Assembly: GCF_001553005.1 (NCBI RefSeq)
Contig: NZ_KQ959899.1
Span: forward strand, 5,140 to 69,139
Reading direction: 5' to 3'
Source: Gemelliphila asaccharolytica
GTDB lineage: Bacteria > Bacillota > Bacilli > Staphylococcales > Gemellaceae
Length of the DNA stretch: 64,000 bases
Positions 1-8,216 of the stretch are shown here, one piece after another; within the stretch, counting starts at the first letter, position 1, and every line of letters starts with the position of its first letter. A program made the position numbers and the translations under genes. A model generated the notes under the pieces. It saw only the letters and a list, made by a program, of their open reading frames with translations. It did no database searches and was not told where the DNA came from.

Positions 1-1325
1 TACAAAAATACATCCTATAAAATCAACTCTTAATCTTGCCATTGACTATATTGTTAATGGCGAAAAAACAGATGAGCAGATTTTAGTCAGTACGCATAAA
101 TGCCATCAGGGAACTGCTCATACACAATTTTTAAAAACACGAAATGACGCAGGAACAAAAGGAACCGTTCTTGCAAAACATCTCATTCAATCATTTTTAC
201 CGGGAGAAACAAGTCCTGAATTGGCTCACCAGATTGGTATGGAGCTGTGTAAAAAGATACTCAAAGATCAGTACGAATTTGTCTTATCTACTCACGTAGA
301 TAAGGGGCATACCCACAATCACATCATCTTCAATAATGTAAATATGGTAACAGGTAGGTGCTACCAGTCTAACAAGAAAAGCTCTACCACCAAATCCGTT
401 ATCAGAGTGATAAACTCTGCAAAGAAAATAGCCTATCTGTCATTGACGAGTTTTACGAAAGCTATAAGAAAAAATATAAGATTAACGGTAAATCTTGGTA
501 TGAAAACGAACAGGCAAAACATGGCACTTCTTGGAAAAGTAAACTTCAATTTTACATTGACAGAATGATAAAACAGTCAAAGGACTGGGACGAATTTTTA
601 AAGAAGATGGCTGATCTTGGCTATGAAATCAAATACGGTAAGCACATTGCTTTTAAGCCAAAAGATAAGGCGAGATTTACAAGGACTAAAACAATCGGAG
701 AAGATTATACCGAAGAAAGGTTAAAAGAACGAATTTCAGAAAGAGAGTTTATCAAGACTCCCGACGTCAAAAAACGCATCGGCAATGTTATTGACATGAA
801 CACCAATGCAAAGGTAAAGGAAAGCAAAGGCTACGAATATTGGGCAACCAAACATAACCTTCATACAATGGCTGAGTCTGTTATTTATATCAGAGAACAT
901 GGCATTAAATCCGTTAAACAGCTTGACGAGTATATTCAAAAAGCAGCCGATGAAAGGCAAAATATACAAGAGAAAATCAAGGCTATTGATAAGGAAATGC
1001 AGAAGCTTTCCACCACTATGGAGCAAGTTCACACTGTAAAAAATACAGGCAATACTACAAAGAATATAAGGCTAATCCGTCTGACAAGACATTTTTTGAA
1101 GAATACAAAGTTCAGATCACCCTATATGAAAATGCCCTTTCAGAACTAAAAAAGTCCTATTCAAAGCTGCCAAATTCAAAGGATATTTTAGATAGACTTG
1201 ATAAATTGCAAGAAAAAAAGAATACCCTTATGCAAGACTATTCTTCCTCAAAATCTACTATGGATGAGCTTTACAAGATACGAAAAAATTACGGAATTTA
1301 TATGGATAAGGAGATGGAGAGATAA
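1..1325 (+). pseudogene. Mobilisation relaxase (MobA/relaxase family), frameshifted, 5' end outside window
   Basis: Reading frame 2 from the window edge gives a relaxase N-terminal domain with the metal-binding histidine cluster HTHNHIIF near position 315. Coding continues in frame 1 from about 385 (sequence through DRMIKQSKDWDEF) and in frame 3 from about 1045 to a TAA at 1323-1325. Each segment continues the family sequence, so two frameshifts (about 378-386 and about 1040) break one gene of roughly 440 codons visible here. An intact relaxase would nick oriT of a conjugative or mobilisable element. The C-terminal part is coiled-coil rich (KLQEKKNTLMQDYSSSK). I infer a decayed ICE backbone next to the cassette island. 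Two sequencing errors are the main alternative to real decay. Confidence 0.85.
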
Positions 1326-1342
1326 ACTTTTGAGTTTTTCTA

Positions 1343-2014
1343 TTATCTCAACAAAAAATTATGAACAGCGTTTAAAGTCAGTAAATATGATAAAACTGAA
1401 AACAATATTACCAAAAAACTGAGAAAAGAAACCAATTCAAATCGTTTTGTTTTAGAAATAAATTTGCGAATTACTTGTATCGGATTTTTCTTTTTTCTAT
1501 CAATATAGACACTGAATACACGCAACAATAAGGTATAAGATATCATTTGTTGAATTACTCCTATAGATACACCTAAAATTTTATATACTGATATAAAAAA
1601 TTTTCTTGTATCAACTATTGACGGACTCATTGTTACCACCATTTCCTTAATGTTAAATCCATAATACAATGTTAATGTGGAAACAACTATTGAATCAATA
1701 ATAAATTTAACGGTAACTTTTTGAACTTCCTTGCTAAAAGATATAATAAATAAAAATATAATAGATAATATTAAAGGTATAAGCCCAAACCACTTTAAGA
1801 ACAAAGATATATACTCTACATATTCTTTAAAAAAATTAACAATTATAGAAGCAATCAATGCTCCTACAATAATAATTCCCCATACATCATTATTACTCGA
1901 ATTTTGACTGTATACATATTCCTTTTTTCTTTTTGAAACATAATTATATTCTAGAGAATCGATAAAAGAAGTTTTTGTAGATATTTCTATATTTGTACTA
2001 AATATCATTACCAT
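1343..2014 (-). CDS. Polytopic membrane protein, last gene of the CD-NTase/protease operon
   Basis: This 223-aa protein has about five hydrophobic segments (residues about 44-62, 70-93, 103-119, 145-168, 193-214) after a charged, Asn/Ser-rich N-terminus. I do not recognise a named family. It could be a SMODS-associated multi-TM effector, but no motif proves that. Its ATG overlaps the stop of the 40-aa gene upstream (TAATG at 2016-2012), so translation is probably coupled and the two products are made together. As the last gene of a CBASS-like operon it is a candidate membrane-disrupting effector or an anchor for the other components. Its end lies 17 bp from the relaxase remnant, so this is an island boundary. 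Confidence 0.75.
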   Translation of the reverse strand: MVMIFSTNIEISTKTSFIDSLEYNYVSKRKKEYVYSQNSSNNDVWGIIIVGALIASIIVNFFKEYVEYISLFLKWFGLIPLILSIIFLFIISFSKEVQKVTVKFIIDSIVVSTLTLYYGFNIKEMVVTMSPSIVDTRKFFISVYKILGVSIGVIQQMISYTLLLRVFSVYIDRKKKNPIQVIRKFISKTKRFELVSFLSFLVILFSVLSYLLTLNAVHNFLLR

Positions 2015-2136
2015 TAAATTTTGTCAACAAGTATTCTTAGAACTAAAATTAAAAAACCTAATATCAGCGTTTTAATAATATCTTCAGGTATTGTTTTAAC
2101 TAATCCAAATAACCAATTTATAATTGTATCAGGCAT
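2014..2136 (-). CDS. 40-aa small hydrophobic protein between CD-NTase and membrane protein
   Basis: The ATG at 2136 follows an AGAGGG ribosome binding site that lies inside the last codons of the CD-NTase gene, leaving only a 3-bp gap. The product runs from MPDTIINWLFGL to RILVDKI and has one hydrophobic helix (ILGFLILVLRILV). Its stop overlaps the start of the next gene as TAATG. The ribosome binding site and the overlap on both sides argue that it is real although it is very short. I infer a small membrane partner, toxin-like peptide or subunit of the 223-aa protein. Nothing in the sequence identifies a biochemical activity. Confidence 0.6.
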   Translation of the reverse strand: MPDTIINWLFGLVKTIPEDIIKTLILGFLILVLRILVDKI

Positions 2137-2139
2137 ACA

Positions 2140-3621
2140 CTACCCTCTTAGTTTTTTAGTATTAAACCACTCAAAAGTAAGACCATCAATTATATTAACT
2201 TCAAAAGGTTTACTTTTCCCATAAAAAATACCATTTTTTACTAAATACGCCTCAACATAATGTCTACCTGCATAGCAAGTTTCTTCTGTTCTTATTCTTT
2301 TTCCTTGCTCAAGCTTAGAATTATAAAAGTCTCCTCTTAAGCAATTTGCATTGATTGCTTCGTAACCAGTATTGGTTATTTGCCAGTATATATCATAGTC
2401 TTTTATATTAAGTGTAAGTGCATTGACTTCAAATCTAAGTTTTCCTTTTTTATTCAAAGCTTCACCACTTTTTATTTGCTTAAATCTGAAACCATGCCAA
2501 CTATAATATGCTTTTATCTCTAAGTCAGTCTTAGCAATACTTGATATTTTCCATTTAGGTTTTTGATGATGACTTAAAGAATTTAACGAGATTCCAATTT
2601 CATTAGTATTTTTACGCAAACTTCTCTGTATATAAAACATACTCTCATTTAAAGGCAATACTTTATTATCTACGCTAAAATCAACTTTAAGTTGATCATA
2701 CCACTTCAAAAAATTTTCAAAATATTTTTTATCTTTATCCCATTTCAAAGATAATTTTTCTTTTCTATTAACCGGATTATAAATACAAGGATTTTCATTT
2801 TCATATTCAATTCCGCTCAAAAGATTTTTAACCACATTCAATAATAATGTTTTAAAATCATCACTAATAATCGTACACTTAGGATAAATTTTTGCAATCA
2901 AAGTAGTAATTATAACGGAAGACGGTTTTTGTTCCATATCATCTTCAAACATAACTTCTGCATGTCTCTTTAATAATTGCACAATTCTTTGTAATGGAGT
3001 TTTTATTTTATAGTCTGGAATTTCTTCTATCTTTGCATAAAATCGTTTAGCATATGATTCTTTTATCGTTTGAAAATCGCTTTGTTTTTTAAACCAATCA
3101 GAATATCCTTTAGGATTACTAACTTCCCAGTCTAATGTTATATCATCATAATTATCACTTCTTTTGTCTGAAATTGCAATATTTCCATCATCCGTATCAT
3201 TCCAAGGAACAGCAGGTAAAATATCTATATGAAAATTTGATTCATCCACATAATTTAATGTCCAACACCTATTGCTTTCTTTTGGAAAATTTTCCATACT
3301 ATGCTTTAATGAGTAATTTTTAACTACTTTTCCAAGTTCATCTTTTAATTCTCTTTGAGTCTGGTGGTGCCTTCTTTTTTTAGTCATATTACAAACAATA
3401 TCTATATCATACGCCCCGTCTTCAGTAAGAGGTTTAATTGCTGTTCCTAATTTAATAGAACCTTGTAGGTAAATATCCGGACTATATTCTGCTAGATCAG
3501 ATTCTTTTATATAGTTTGCTATTGCCTTATATCTGTTTGATGCTTTTTCGTAATTTGATTCAGAAACATCAATTTCATTAATAAGCTCTTTTATCTCCTT
3601 CGCCATTTCAAATTTTTTCAT
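2140..3621 (-). CDS. CD-NTase (cGAS/DncV-like nucleotidyltransferase) with AGS-C sensor domain
   Basis: This 493-aa protein has the nucleotidyltransferase signature QGSIKLGT (G54, S55), then YDIDIV (D72, D74) and a third acidic residue in HIDILPA (D133). That is the catalytic triad of CBASS CD-NTases, which make cyclic di- or trinucleotides after phage infection. Residues about 355-480 match the adenylyl/guanylyl and SMODS C-terminal sensor domain (AGS-C): a WQITNTGYEA segment, then LRGDF, then GRHYVEAYLV. The product nucleotide cannot be read from sequence. The start has a strong GGAGG site. Its neighbours are the NUDIX membrane protein upstream (18-bp gap) and the 40-aa gene 3 bp downstream. 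The family is clear; the exact CD-NTase clade is not. Confidence 0.92.
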   Translation of the reverse strand: MKKFEMAKEIKELINEIDVSESNYEKASNRYKAIANYIKESDLAEYSPDIYLQGSIKLGTAIKPLTEDGAYDIDIVCNMTKKRRHHQTQRELKDELGKVVKNYSLKHSMENFPKESNRCWTLNYVDESNFHIDILPAVPWNDTDDGNIAISDKRSDNYDDITLDWEVSNPKGYSDWFKKQSDFQTIKESYAKRFYAKIEEIPDYKIKTPLQRIVQLLKRHAEVMFEDDMEQKPSSVIITTLIAKIYPKCTIISDDFKTLLLNVVKNLLSGIEYENENPCIYNPVNRKEKLSLKWDKDKKYFENFLKWYDQLKVDFSVDNKVLPLNESMFYIQRSLRKNTNEIGISLNSLSHHQKPKWKISSIAKTDLEIKAYYSWHGFRFKQIKSGEALNKKGKLRFEVNALTLNIKDYDIYWQITNTGYEAINANCLRGDFYNSKLEQGKRIRTEETCYAGRHYVEAYLVKNGIFYGKSKPFEVNIIDGLTFEWFNTKKLRG

Positions 3622-3639
3622 TTTATTCCTCCTCTCTTC

Positions 3640-4347
3640 TTAAATAATATATTGCGAATGGGCTCCTATTTTAAATGATTTTCCTCTTATATCAACACAT
3701 TCCTTTTCAATGTCTTCTCTATCTACAAGCTTAATTAAATCATTCTCTTCTTTTACATATTTGTATATCATACCAATATATTCATTTGTTAAATGAATCT
3801 CATAAATATCAAACAATAATATTTCATTCTTTTTAAAATGCTTAGAATAAGCCATTTTAGGTTTTATTTGCTTTAAAAATTCTATTCTCATGCTACTTAG
3901 AACTTCTATAGGCAATATGTTATTTTTTATAATTTCTTCATAAAACTCTCTATATACCGCTACTTCCCTATTTTCTCTACTATCAAACCAATTTAGAACT
4001 TTGCTAATATTTTTTCCTTTGGTACAAAATCTTAAATCTTCTTTTTCATAAAACCCTCGTTTATTTTCAAAAATAATATTCAATTTCCTTTCAATAGTAC
4101 TAAACGAACTACAAACCTTATATACTCCACCAACAGGTTGCAGTTGTTCTATTTTACTTCCCTTAATTAAAAGATATTTATCATCTATTTTTATTTTATA
4201 TAAATACGCAATGCTAAACCTAATATCTTCGCTCCGATGCATCAACGATTTTACAAACAACCCTATTCTTCTATAATTAGCTGCAAATATACCAATTAAA
4301 AAACAAATTCCACTGCTAATCAAATTAATTCCTATATTTTCTAACAC
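3640..4347 (-). CDS. Membrane-anchored SMODS-associated NUDIX protein, probable CBASS effector
   Basis: This 235-aa protein has one N-terminal membrane segment (residues about 8-24) followed by a cytosolic NUDIX-like domain. The motif is split: QLQPVGGVYK at 69-77 supplies the glycines and REFYEE at 133-138 supplies the metal-binding glutamates, with an extended loop between, as in S-NUDIX domains found beside CD-NTases. In known CBASS operons TM-NUDIX proteins are cyclic-nucleotide-responsive effectors that act on the membrane. Binding and activation here are inferred. The start is GTG with AGGGAT upstream. It lies 22 bp after the protease and 18 bp before the CD-NTase in the same operon. 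Confidence 0.8.
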   Translation of the reverse strand: MLENIGINLISSGICFLIGIFAANYRRIGLFVKSLMHRSEDIRFSIAYLYKIKIDDKYLLIKGSKIEQLQPVGGVYKVCSSFSTIERKLNIIFENKRGFYEKEDLRFCTKGKNISKVLNWFDSRENREVAVYREFYEEIIKNNILPIEVLSSMRIEFLKQIKPKMAYSKHFKKNEILLFDIYEIHLTNEYIGMIYKYVKEENDLIKLVDREDIEKECVDIRGKSFKIGAHSQYII

Positions 4348-4369
4348 TTATATCCCTACACTTTCATTA

Positions 4370-6604
4370 TTACTCCCACTTAATTTCTTCATTAACTTTT
4401 TGGTGAATATCTACTCTATTAACAACATCGATTTCATTTACTAACCAACCATTTAATGTACAACTTCTGATAAATTCATCAATTCTATTAACTCCATTTA
4501 TTTCTTTGAGTGTTACAACAACACCAAACCTAACTCCTATACCATCTTGAGGAGCTAATCGGTTATTTGTCTTTACTTCCATACCCCAGTTTTTATTTCT
4601 ATAAGAATCTTTTGGTATCATTCTTTTTGTAGCACTCTCTGCGATATACTTTACATTATCCCATTTTCTAAACTGCTTTCTGGCTTCACCTTCCAAAAGA
4701 TAATTTCTTTCTCCCTCTAAAGTGTCTTCCGTATTCTGTTTATCCCCCTTAATATCCTTGATTTTTTTATCATCCCCTATTCGCCCAAAATGTAAATTTA
4801 ATTCCGTATTTATATAATCAACACCTTGCAATCTATCACACAATGGAAAATAACACATAGTAGCCTTTGCAATATATGGATACTTATTATCCTTTAGAGG
4901 TACTGGAAAATCGTAGCTATAAGTATTCCATTTTTCACTAACGTCTGATACCACAAATTTTATTTCATCATCTTTTGTTTGAATAATATCATTTATATGA
5001 ATTGGTACAACTCCATGCCCATATAAAGCAACTTCCTCAGGAGTCGGTTTTTCATCCCAACCTCTTGCAGCGTCAATAATAATGGCTTTTGCAACTTCTC
5101 TATTAAATCCTATCACATCAATTAAATAAGATAATTTTCTCGCAATCCACGGTGCAGCATAAGAAGTACCAGCAACACTCACAGCCCCTAAAGGTTCACA
5201 AACCCTAATGTACTCTTCTTCACTGCCACCATAATAGCTCACATCAGGCTTTGCATAAAAAGATAATACCAATCCTTTACGAGCATATTTAGTAGACAGA
5301 CCATTCTTACTAACTGAATTTACAACTATACTATTAACAGAATCTGCTGGAGATCCTATTTTTACTATATCTGCACTTGGTTTATTTGTCCCTGCCACAA
5401 CAAATATTACATTGTTTTCAAACTGAATTTTATCTAATGTTGCAGCTTCAGCAGAAATAAAGTTGTCATTAATTTCCTGATTACTACCAAGTGAAATATT
5501 CCAGACTTTTATATCTGAATTATTTACCACAATACTCTTTATTTTCTTTATTATTGAAAATGAAGAAAATTCAGCACCTACCGCTACTCCAAAATGCCTA
5601 ACTTTAAACCTTCCACAGCCATCATCCAGCCAAGGATTTAATCTTGCTCCTTCAACAATAATGGAAGATACTGCTGTCCCATGATTATAATCTTTTGGAT
5701 TTTTTGATATATCTTCTGAGACCATATCATGATATTCAACCCAATCACTAAAATAAACACTTTCATCAAATAAGGTATCTATCACCCCAATTGTTGGTTC
5801 AATAGTTGGGGATGGTATAGTTATCATTTTTGTTTGATGCTCATTGGTAAAATCATCAGGTGATAAACTTGACAAATCAACGGTTGCCATTGAAACAAGA
5901 TAAGGTGCTTTTACTAAAAGTAGTTCTACCTGCTTTTCGTCTAAGTAAACAGTTTGATTATCTAAAATTCTGCTACTTAAAATATCTATCCCTAATCTTT
6001 CAAATAATAATTTTGTATCTTTTCTTACATCATACAAAGTTATAATACTCTGTTTTATATCTATCGTAGGTAACTCTACCTCAAAAGAATCAATATACGA
6101 TACATCTGCAATCACCTGTTTAAATGTAGACATACTTACAGAAAGTTTTTTAAAAACCTCCGAATTAACAATACTTTTGTCTTTAAATTCGCTCTTGCTG
6201 ATATTTCCTCTAAATTTTTGAGATAATATATTTGAAGTATTTACAATTAACTCTATACTTTTAGTTAAATCATCTTCATCAAGAAAATATGTTATTATAT
6301 GCTTACTCTGATTTGAATTAAATTTTGCTCCAACAATTGCTTCATTAGAATATGTCCCTTTAAAAAGTCCAGCAATTCGATTACTTTTCGCAACAATCTT
6401 ATTATAATAAACACTAACCAAAATACCCTCAAACGGTTTTGTTTCTTTATCCCAAAATTCTTTAATCTGGATTAGCTGAGCTTTTAATCTTAATAAATGC
6501 TCTGTACTGACTTCCATCCTCCCATTCATGGATACACCACCACGATTACCATTTTTACTGGCTTGTACAAAGCGTTTCCCTTTTAATTCCAAGACATTAT
6601 TCAC
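4370..6604 (-). CDS. Intracellular S8 (subtilisin-like) serine protease of the defence operon
   Basis: This 744-aa protein has a complete subtilase triad: D276 in GVIDTLF, H308 in NHGTAVSS and S481 in GTSYAAP, with an oxyanion-region N in VAGTN. There is no signal peptide, so it should act in the cytoplasm. The first 260 residues are not a normal propeptide and may be a sensor or substrate-docking domain. About 200 residues after the catalytic core are also unassigned. Its ATG lies inside the end of the AAA+ gene (8-bp overlap), so the two are translationally coupled. AAA+/S8 protease gene pairs occur in accessory islands; coupling one to a CD-NTase and NUDIX effector is the odd feature. The substrate is unknown. 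Confidence 0.9.
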   Translation of the reverse strand: MNNVLELKGKRFVQASKNGNRGGVSMNGRMEVSTEHLLRLKAQLIQIKEFWDKETKPFEGILVSVYYNKIVAKSNRIAGLFKGTYSNEAIVGAKFNSNQSKHIITYFLDEDDLTKSIELIVNTSNILSQKFRGNISKSEFKDKSIVNSEVFKKLSVSMSTFKQVIADVSYIDSFEVELPTIDIKQSIITLYDVRKDTKLLFERLGIDILSSRILDNQTVYLDEKQVELLLVKAPYLVSMATVDLSSLSPDDFTNEHQTKMITIPSPTIEPTIGVIDTLFDESVYFSDWVEYHDMVSEDISKNPKDYNHGTAVSSIIVEGARLNPWLDDGCGRFKVRHFGVAVGAEFSSFSIIKKIKSIVVNNSDIKVWNISLGSNQEINDNFISAEAATLDKIQFENNVIFVVAGTNKPSADIVKIGSPADSVNSIVVNSVSKNGLSTKYARKGLVLSFYAKPDVSYYGGSEEEYIRVCEPLGAVSVAGTSYAAPWIARKLSYLIDVIGFNREVAKAIIIDAARGWDEKPTPEEVALYGHGVVPIHINDIIQTKDDEIKFVVSDVSEKWNTYSYDFPVPLKDNKYPYIAKATMCYFPLCDRLQGVDYINTELNLHFGRIGDDKKIKDIKGDKQNTEDTLEGERNYLLEGEARKQFRKWDNVKYIAESATKRMIPKDSYRNKNWGMEVKTNNRLAPQDGIGVRFGVVVTLKEINGVNRIDEFIRSCTLNGWLVNEIDVVNRVDIHQKVNEEIKWE

Positions 6605-7664
6605 TATCTACTTCCTCCTTCTTTAACTTTCTTGAGACAGAACTTTTAGACTCTCCTTTTAATTTTTCTATTTCTCTTACAGTGAAGCCTTCCTCATGAA
6701 GCTGGTTTATATCCTTGTGATCCAGATTTCCTATCAAGCTATTATATAATCTCCTAAAATAATCATACTCAGAATCAACATCGCTAAATGCAAGTGATGT
6801 TTTTATAATGTTTTTCAAATCTCCAGGATAAGGTATTTTTTTTGCTATTTTCAATATCTTTTTAAATAATCTTGTGTCTTTTGATATTCCTTTAAAATTC
6901 TTGATAAAAGAAGAAAAATAATATTCAGCAACTTCTATTAAATCCTCATCGCTATACCTATTGAAATTAATAACAGCATCAAATCTCCTAATTAATGCTT
7001 TATCAAAATTTGAATATATATTAGTTGTTGCAATAAGCACTATTTCTTTATTAAGATCTGTTAATCTATCTAATTCTCTTAAAATTGTAGATGTTACTCT
7101 TCCCATCTCCCTAATATCATTAGAATTAATCCTATCTAAAGCAATAACATCAATTTCATCAAATAAAACCACAACCTTATTTGTATTTGGAAGCATATTT
7201 ATTTCTCTAAATACTTTTACTATATTTTTATTAGTCTGTCCCAACTTGCTATCTATCAAATTTTCAAAATCCACTCTAAAAAGAGAGCGATCCAACAATC
7301 TTGCAACATTTTTTGCTGCTTCTGTTTTTCCACTTCCCGGTAATCCTTCAAATAAAAATTTATTAATACCAACATTATGATTTACAGCATTAATAATACC
7401 TTTTATATCCTCTGTTATTTCAAGCGGTAAATTTAAAGCCTCTAAATTTCTTATTTCAACTTGCTTTAAAAACTCACTTTCAAAATCACTACTTTGTGGT
7501 GAATATAAATTTGATTCAGATATTAACCCCATAATATATTCAGATAACTGATAATCTCCTATGCTATCAAAATATCTTGCTATTGCTATAGCCTCATTTC
7601 TAAAGGAATTTTCATTCCTTTCCACATGGTATTTTATTAAATTCAAAACATTTTGTTTTTTCAT
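6597..7664 (-). CDS. AAA+ ATPase with C-terminal HTH-like tail, partner of the S8 protease
   Basis: The start at 7664 is chosen because AGGAGG lies 8 bp upstream; an in-frame ATG at 7703 has no such site. This 355-aa protein has a classic AAA+ core: Walker A GLPGSGKTEAA (K113), Walker B VVLFDEID, sensor 1 IATTN and an arginine finger region (ALIRRFD). It resembles ATPases that unfold or remodel proteins, so it may feed or gate the protease encoded next. The last 35 residues (GFTVREIEKLKG then KSSVSRKL) look like a recombinase-type helix-turn-helix, so it may also bind DNA and regulate its own promoter. It is the first gene of the operon. It is not an obvious TRIP13/Cap6. Confidence 0.9.
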   Translation of the reverse strand: MKKQNVLNLIKYHVERNENSFRNEAIAIARYFDSIGDYQLSEYIMGLISESNLYSPQSSDFESEFLKQVEIRNLEALNLPLEITEDIKGIINAVNHNVGINKFLFEGLPGSGKTEAAKNVARLLDRSLFRVDFENLIDSKLGQTNKNIVKVFREINMLPNTNKVVVLFDEIDVIALDRINSNDIREMGRVTSTILRELDRLTDLNKEIVLIATTNIYSNFDKALIRRFDAVINFNRYSDEDLIEVAEYYFSSFIKNFKGISKDTRLFKKILKIAKKIPYPGDLKNIIKTSLAFSDVDSEYDYFRRLYNSLIGNLDHKDINQLHEEGFTVREIEKLKGESKSSVSRKLKKEEVDSE

Positions 7665-7691
7665 ATTGCCATACCTCCTAATTTCTTTATC

Positions 7692-7723
7692 ATTATATCG
7701 CAAATCGGGACGTATTTCTACGT
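7692..7723 (-). promoter_or_regulatory. Promoter and palindromic operator of the AAA/S8/CBASS operon
   Basis: On the minus strand there is a perfect TATAAT (7697-7692) and, 17 bp upstream, TAGAAA as a weak -35. The perfect inverted repeat ACGTATTTCTACGT (7710-7723) overlaps the -35, a typical repressor position. A second inverted repeat, TTTAGA and TCTAAA, sits at 7738-7757. Binding by the HTH-like tail of the AAA+ protein is only a guess. Confidence 0.6.
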
Positions 7724-7778
7724 TTATGGGACAAATATTTAGATTTATATGTCTAAAGTTATATTATCCTTTCTTCAT

Positions 7779-7807
7779 AAAAAAAGAGCAGCCTTTTATG
7801 CTACTCT
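7779..7807 (-). terminator. Rho-independent terminator downstream of the ABC-F unit
   Basis: On the minus strand the stem AGAGTAGC pairs with GCTGCTCT around a 7-base loop and is followed by a run of seven T. It would stop leftward transcription from the ABC-F gene and repeat A before the defence operon promoter. Confidence 0.7.
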
Positions 7808-7840
7808 TCATCATACTATACATGAATCGTGCTTAATTAA

Positions 7841-8110
7841 CACCCACTTCACACCCTGGGTGCAAAGTGGGTGCACCTTTTTAACGTTAACATCCTGTAC
7901 TCTCGACCCCAAAGCGTCGACATGTTTCCTCATACAGCCAAAATACGTTCAAAAACCACGCCAAGCCAGCTTACAGCCGCTGCATGCTAACCTTTAACGA
8001 TAACTCTCGCAAACCTCTGCTATACAAAGGCAAATTTGCACCCAGCTATTAAGCCCTAGACATCAATACAACACTCTCAACGTATCAAGACTACCCTGAT
8101 GATAACCATG
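7841..8110. repeat. Cassette-boundary repeat, copy A
   Basis: The copy starts with a hairpin (CACCCACTT at 7841 pairing with AAGTGGGTG ending at 7873). It continues through TTTTTAACGTTAACATCCTG, a diverged middle with TTTAACGATAAC, and the core GACATCAATACAACACTCTC at 8059. It fills most of the gap between the defence operon and the ABC-F gene. Open frames inside it have no ribosome binding site. It belongs to the family also seen at 9722, 11240, 13640, 14803, 62419 and 62560. Confidence 0.75.
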
Positions 8111-8216
8111 CATCAAGAAAAGAGCCTTAACGTTCGTTGCAGGAGAGAAGCTGGCAAGGGGAATGTCGTATGATGACAAAAGTCTAAGGCACTACAAACT
8201 GGGATTTGTATTTTAC

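Noticed and set aside
736..1032. 98-aa minus-strand open frame with hydrophobic stretches.
   Set aside because: It is antisense to a relaxase segment with clear family similarity and has no ribosome binding site.
7749..7997. Open frame in repeat A with peptide similarity to a frame at 9667-9882 (shared LTSC.LDP and QKP.QASL patterns), suggesting a conserved small protein.
   Set aside because: Neither has a ribosome binding site at its ATG, the starts lie outside the repeat in unrelated DNA, and the frame is closed in copy C. The similarity follows from the DNA repeat itself.
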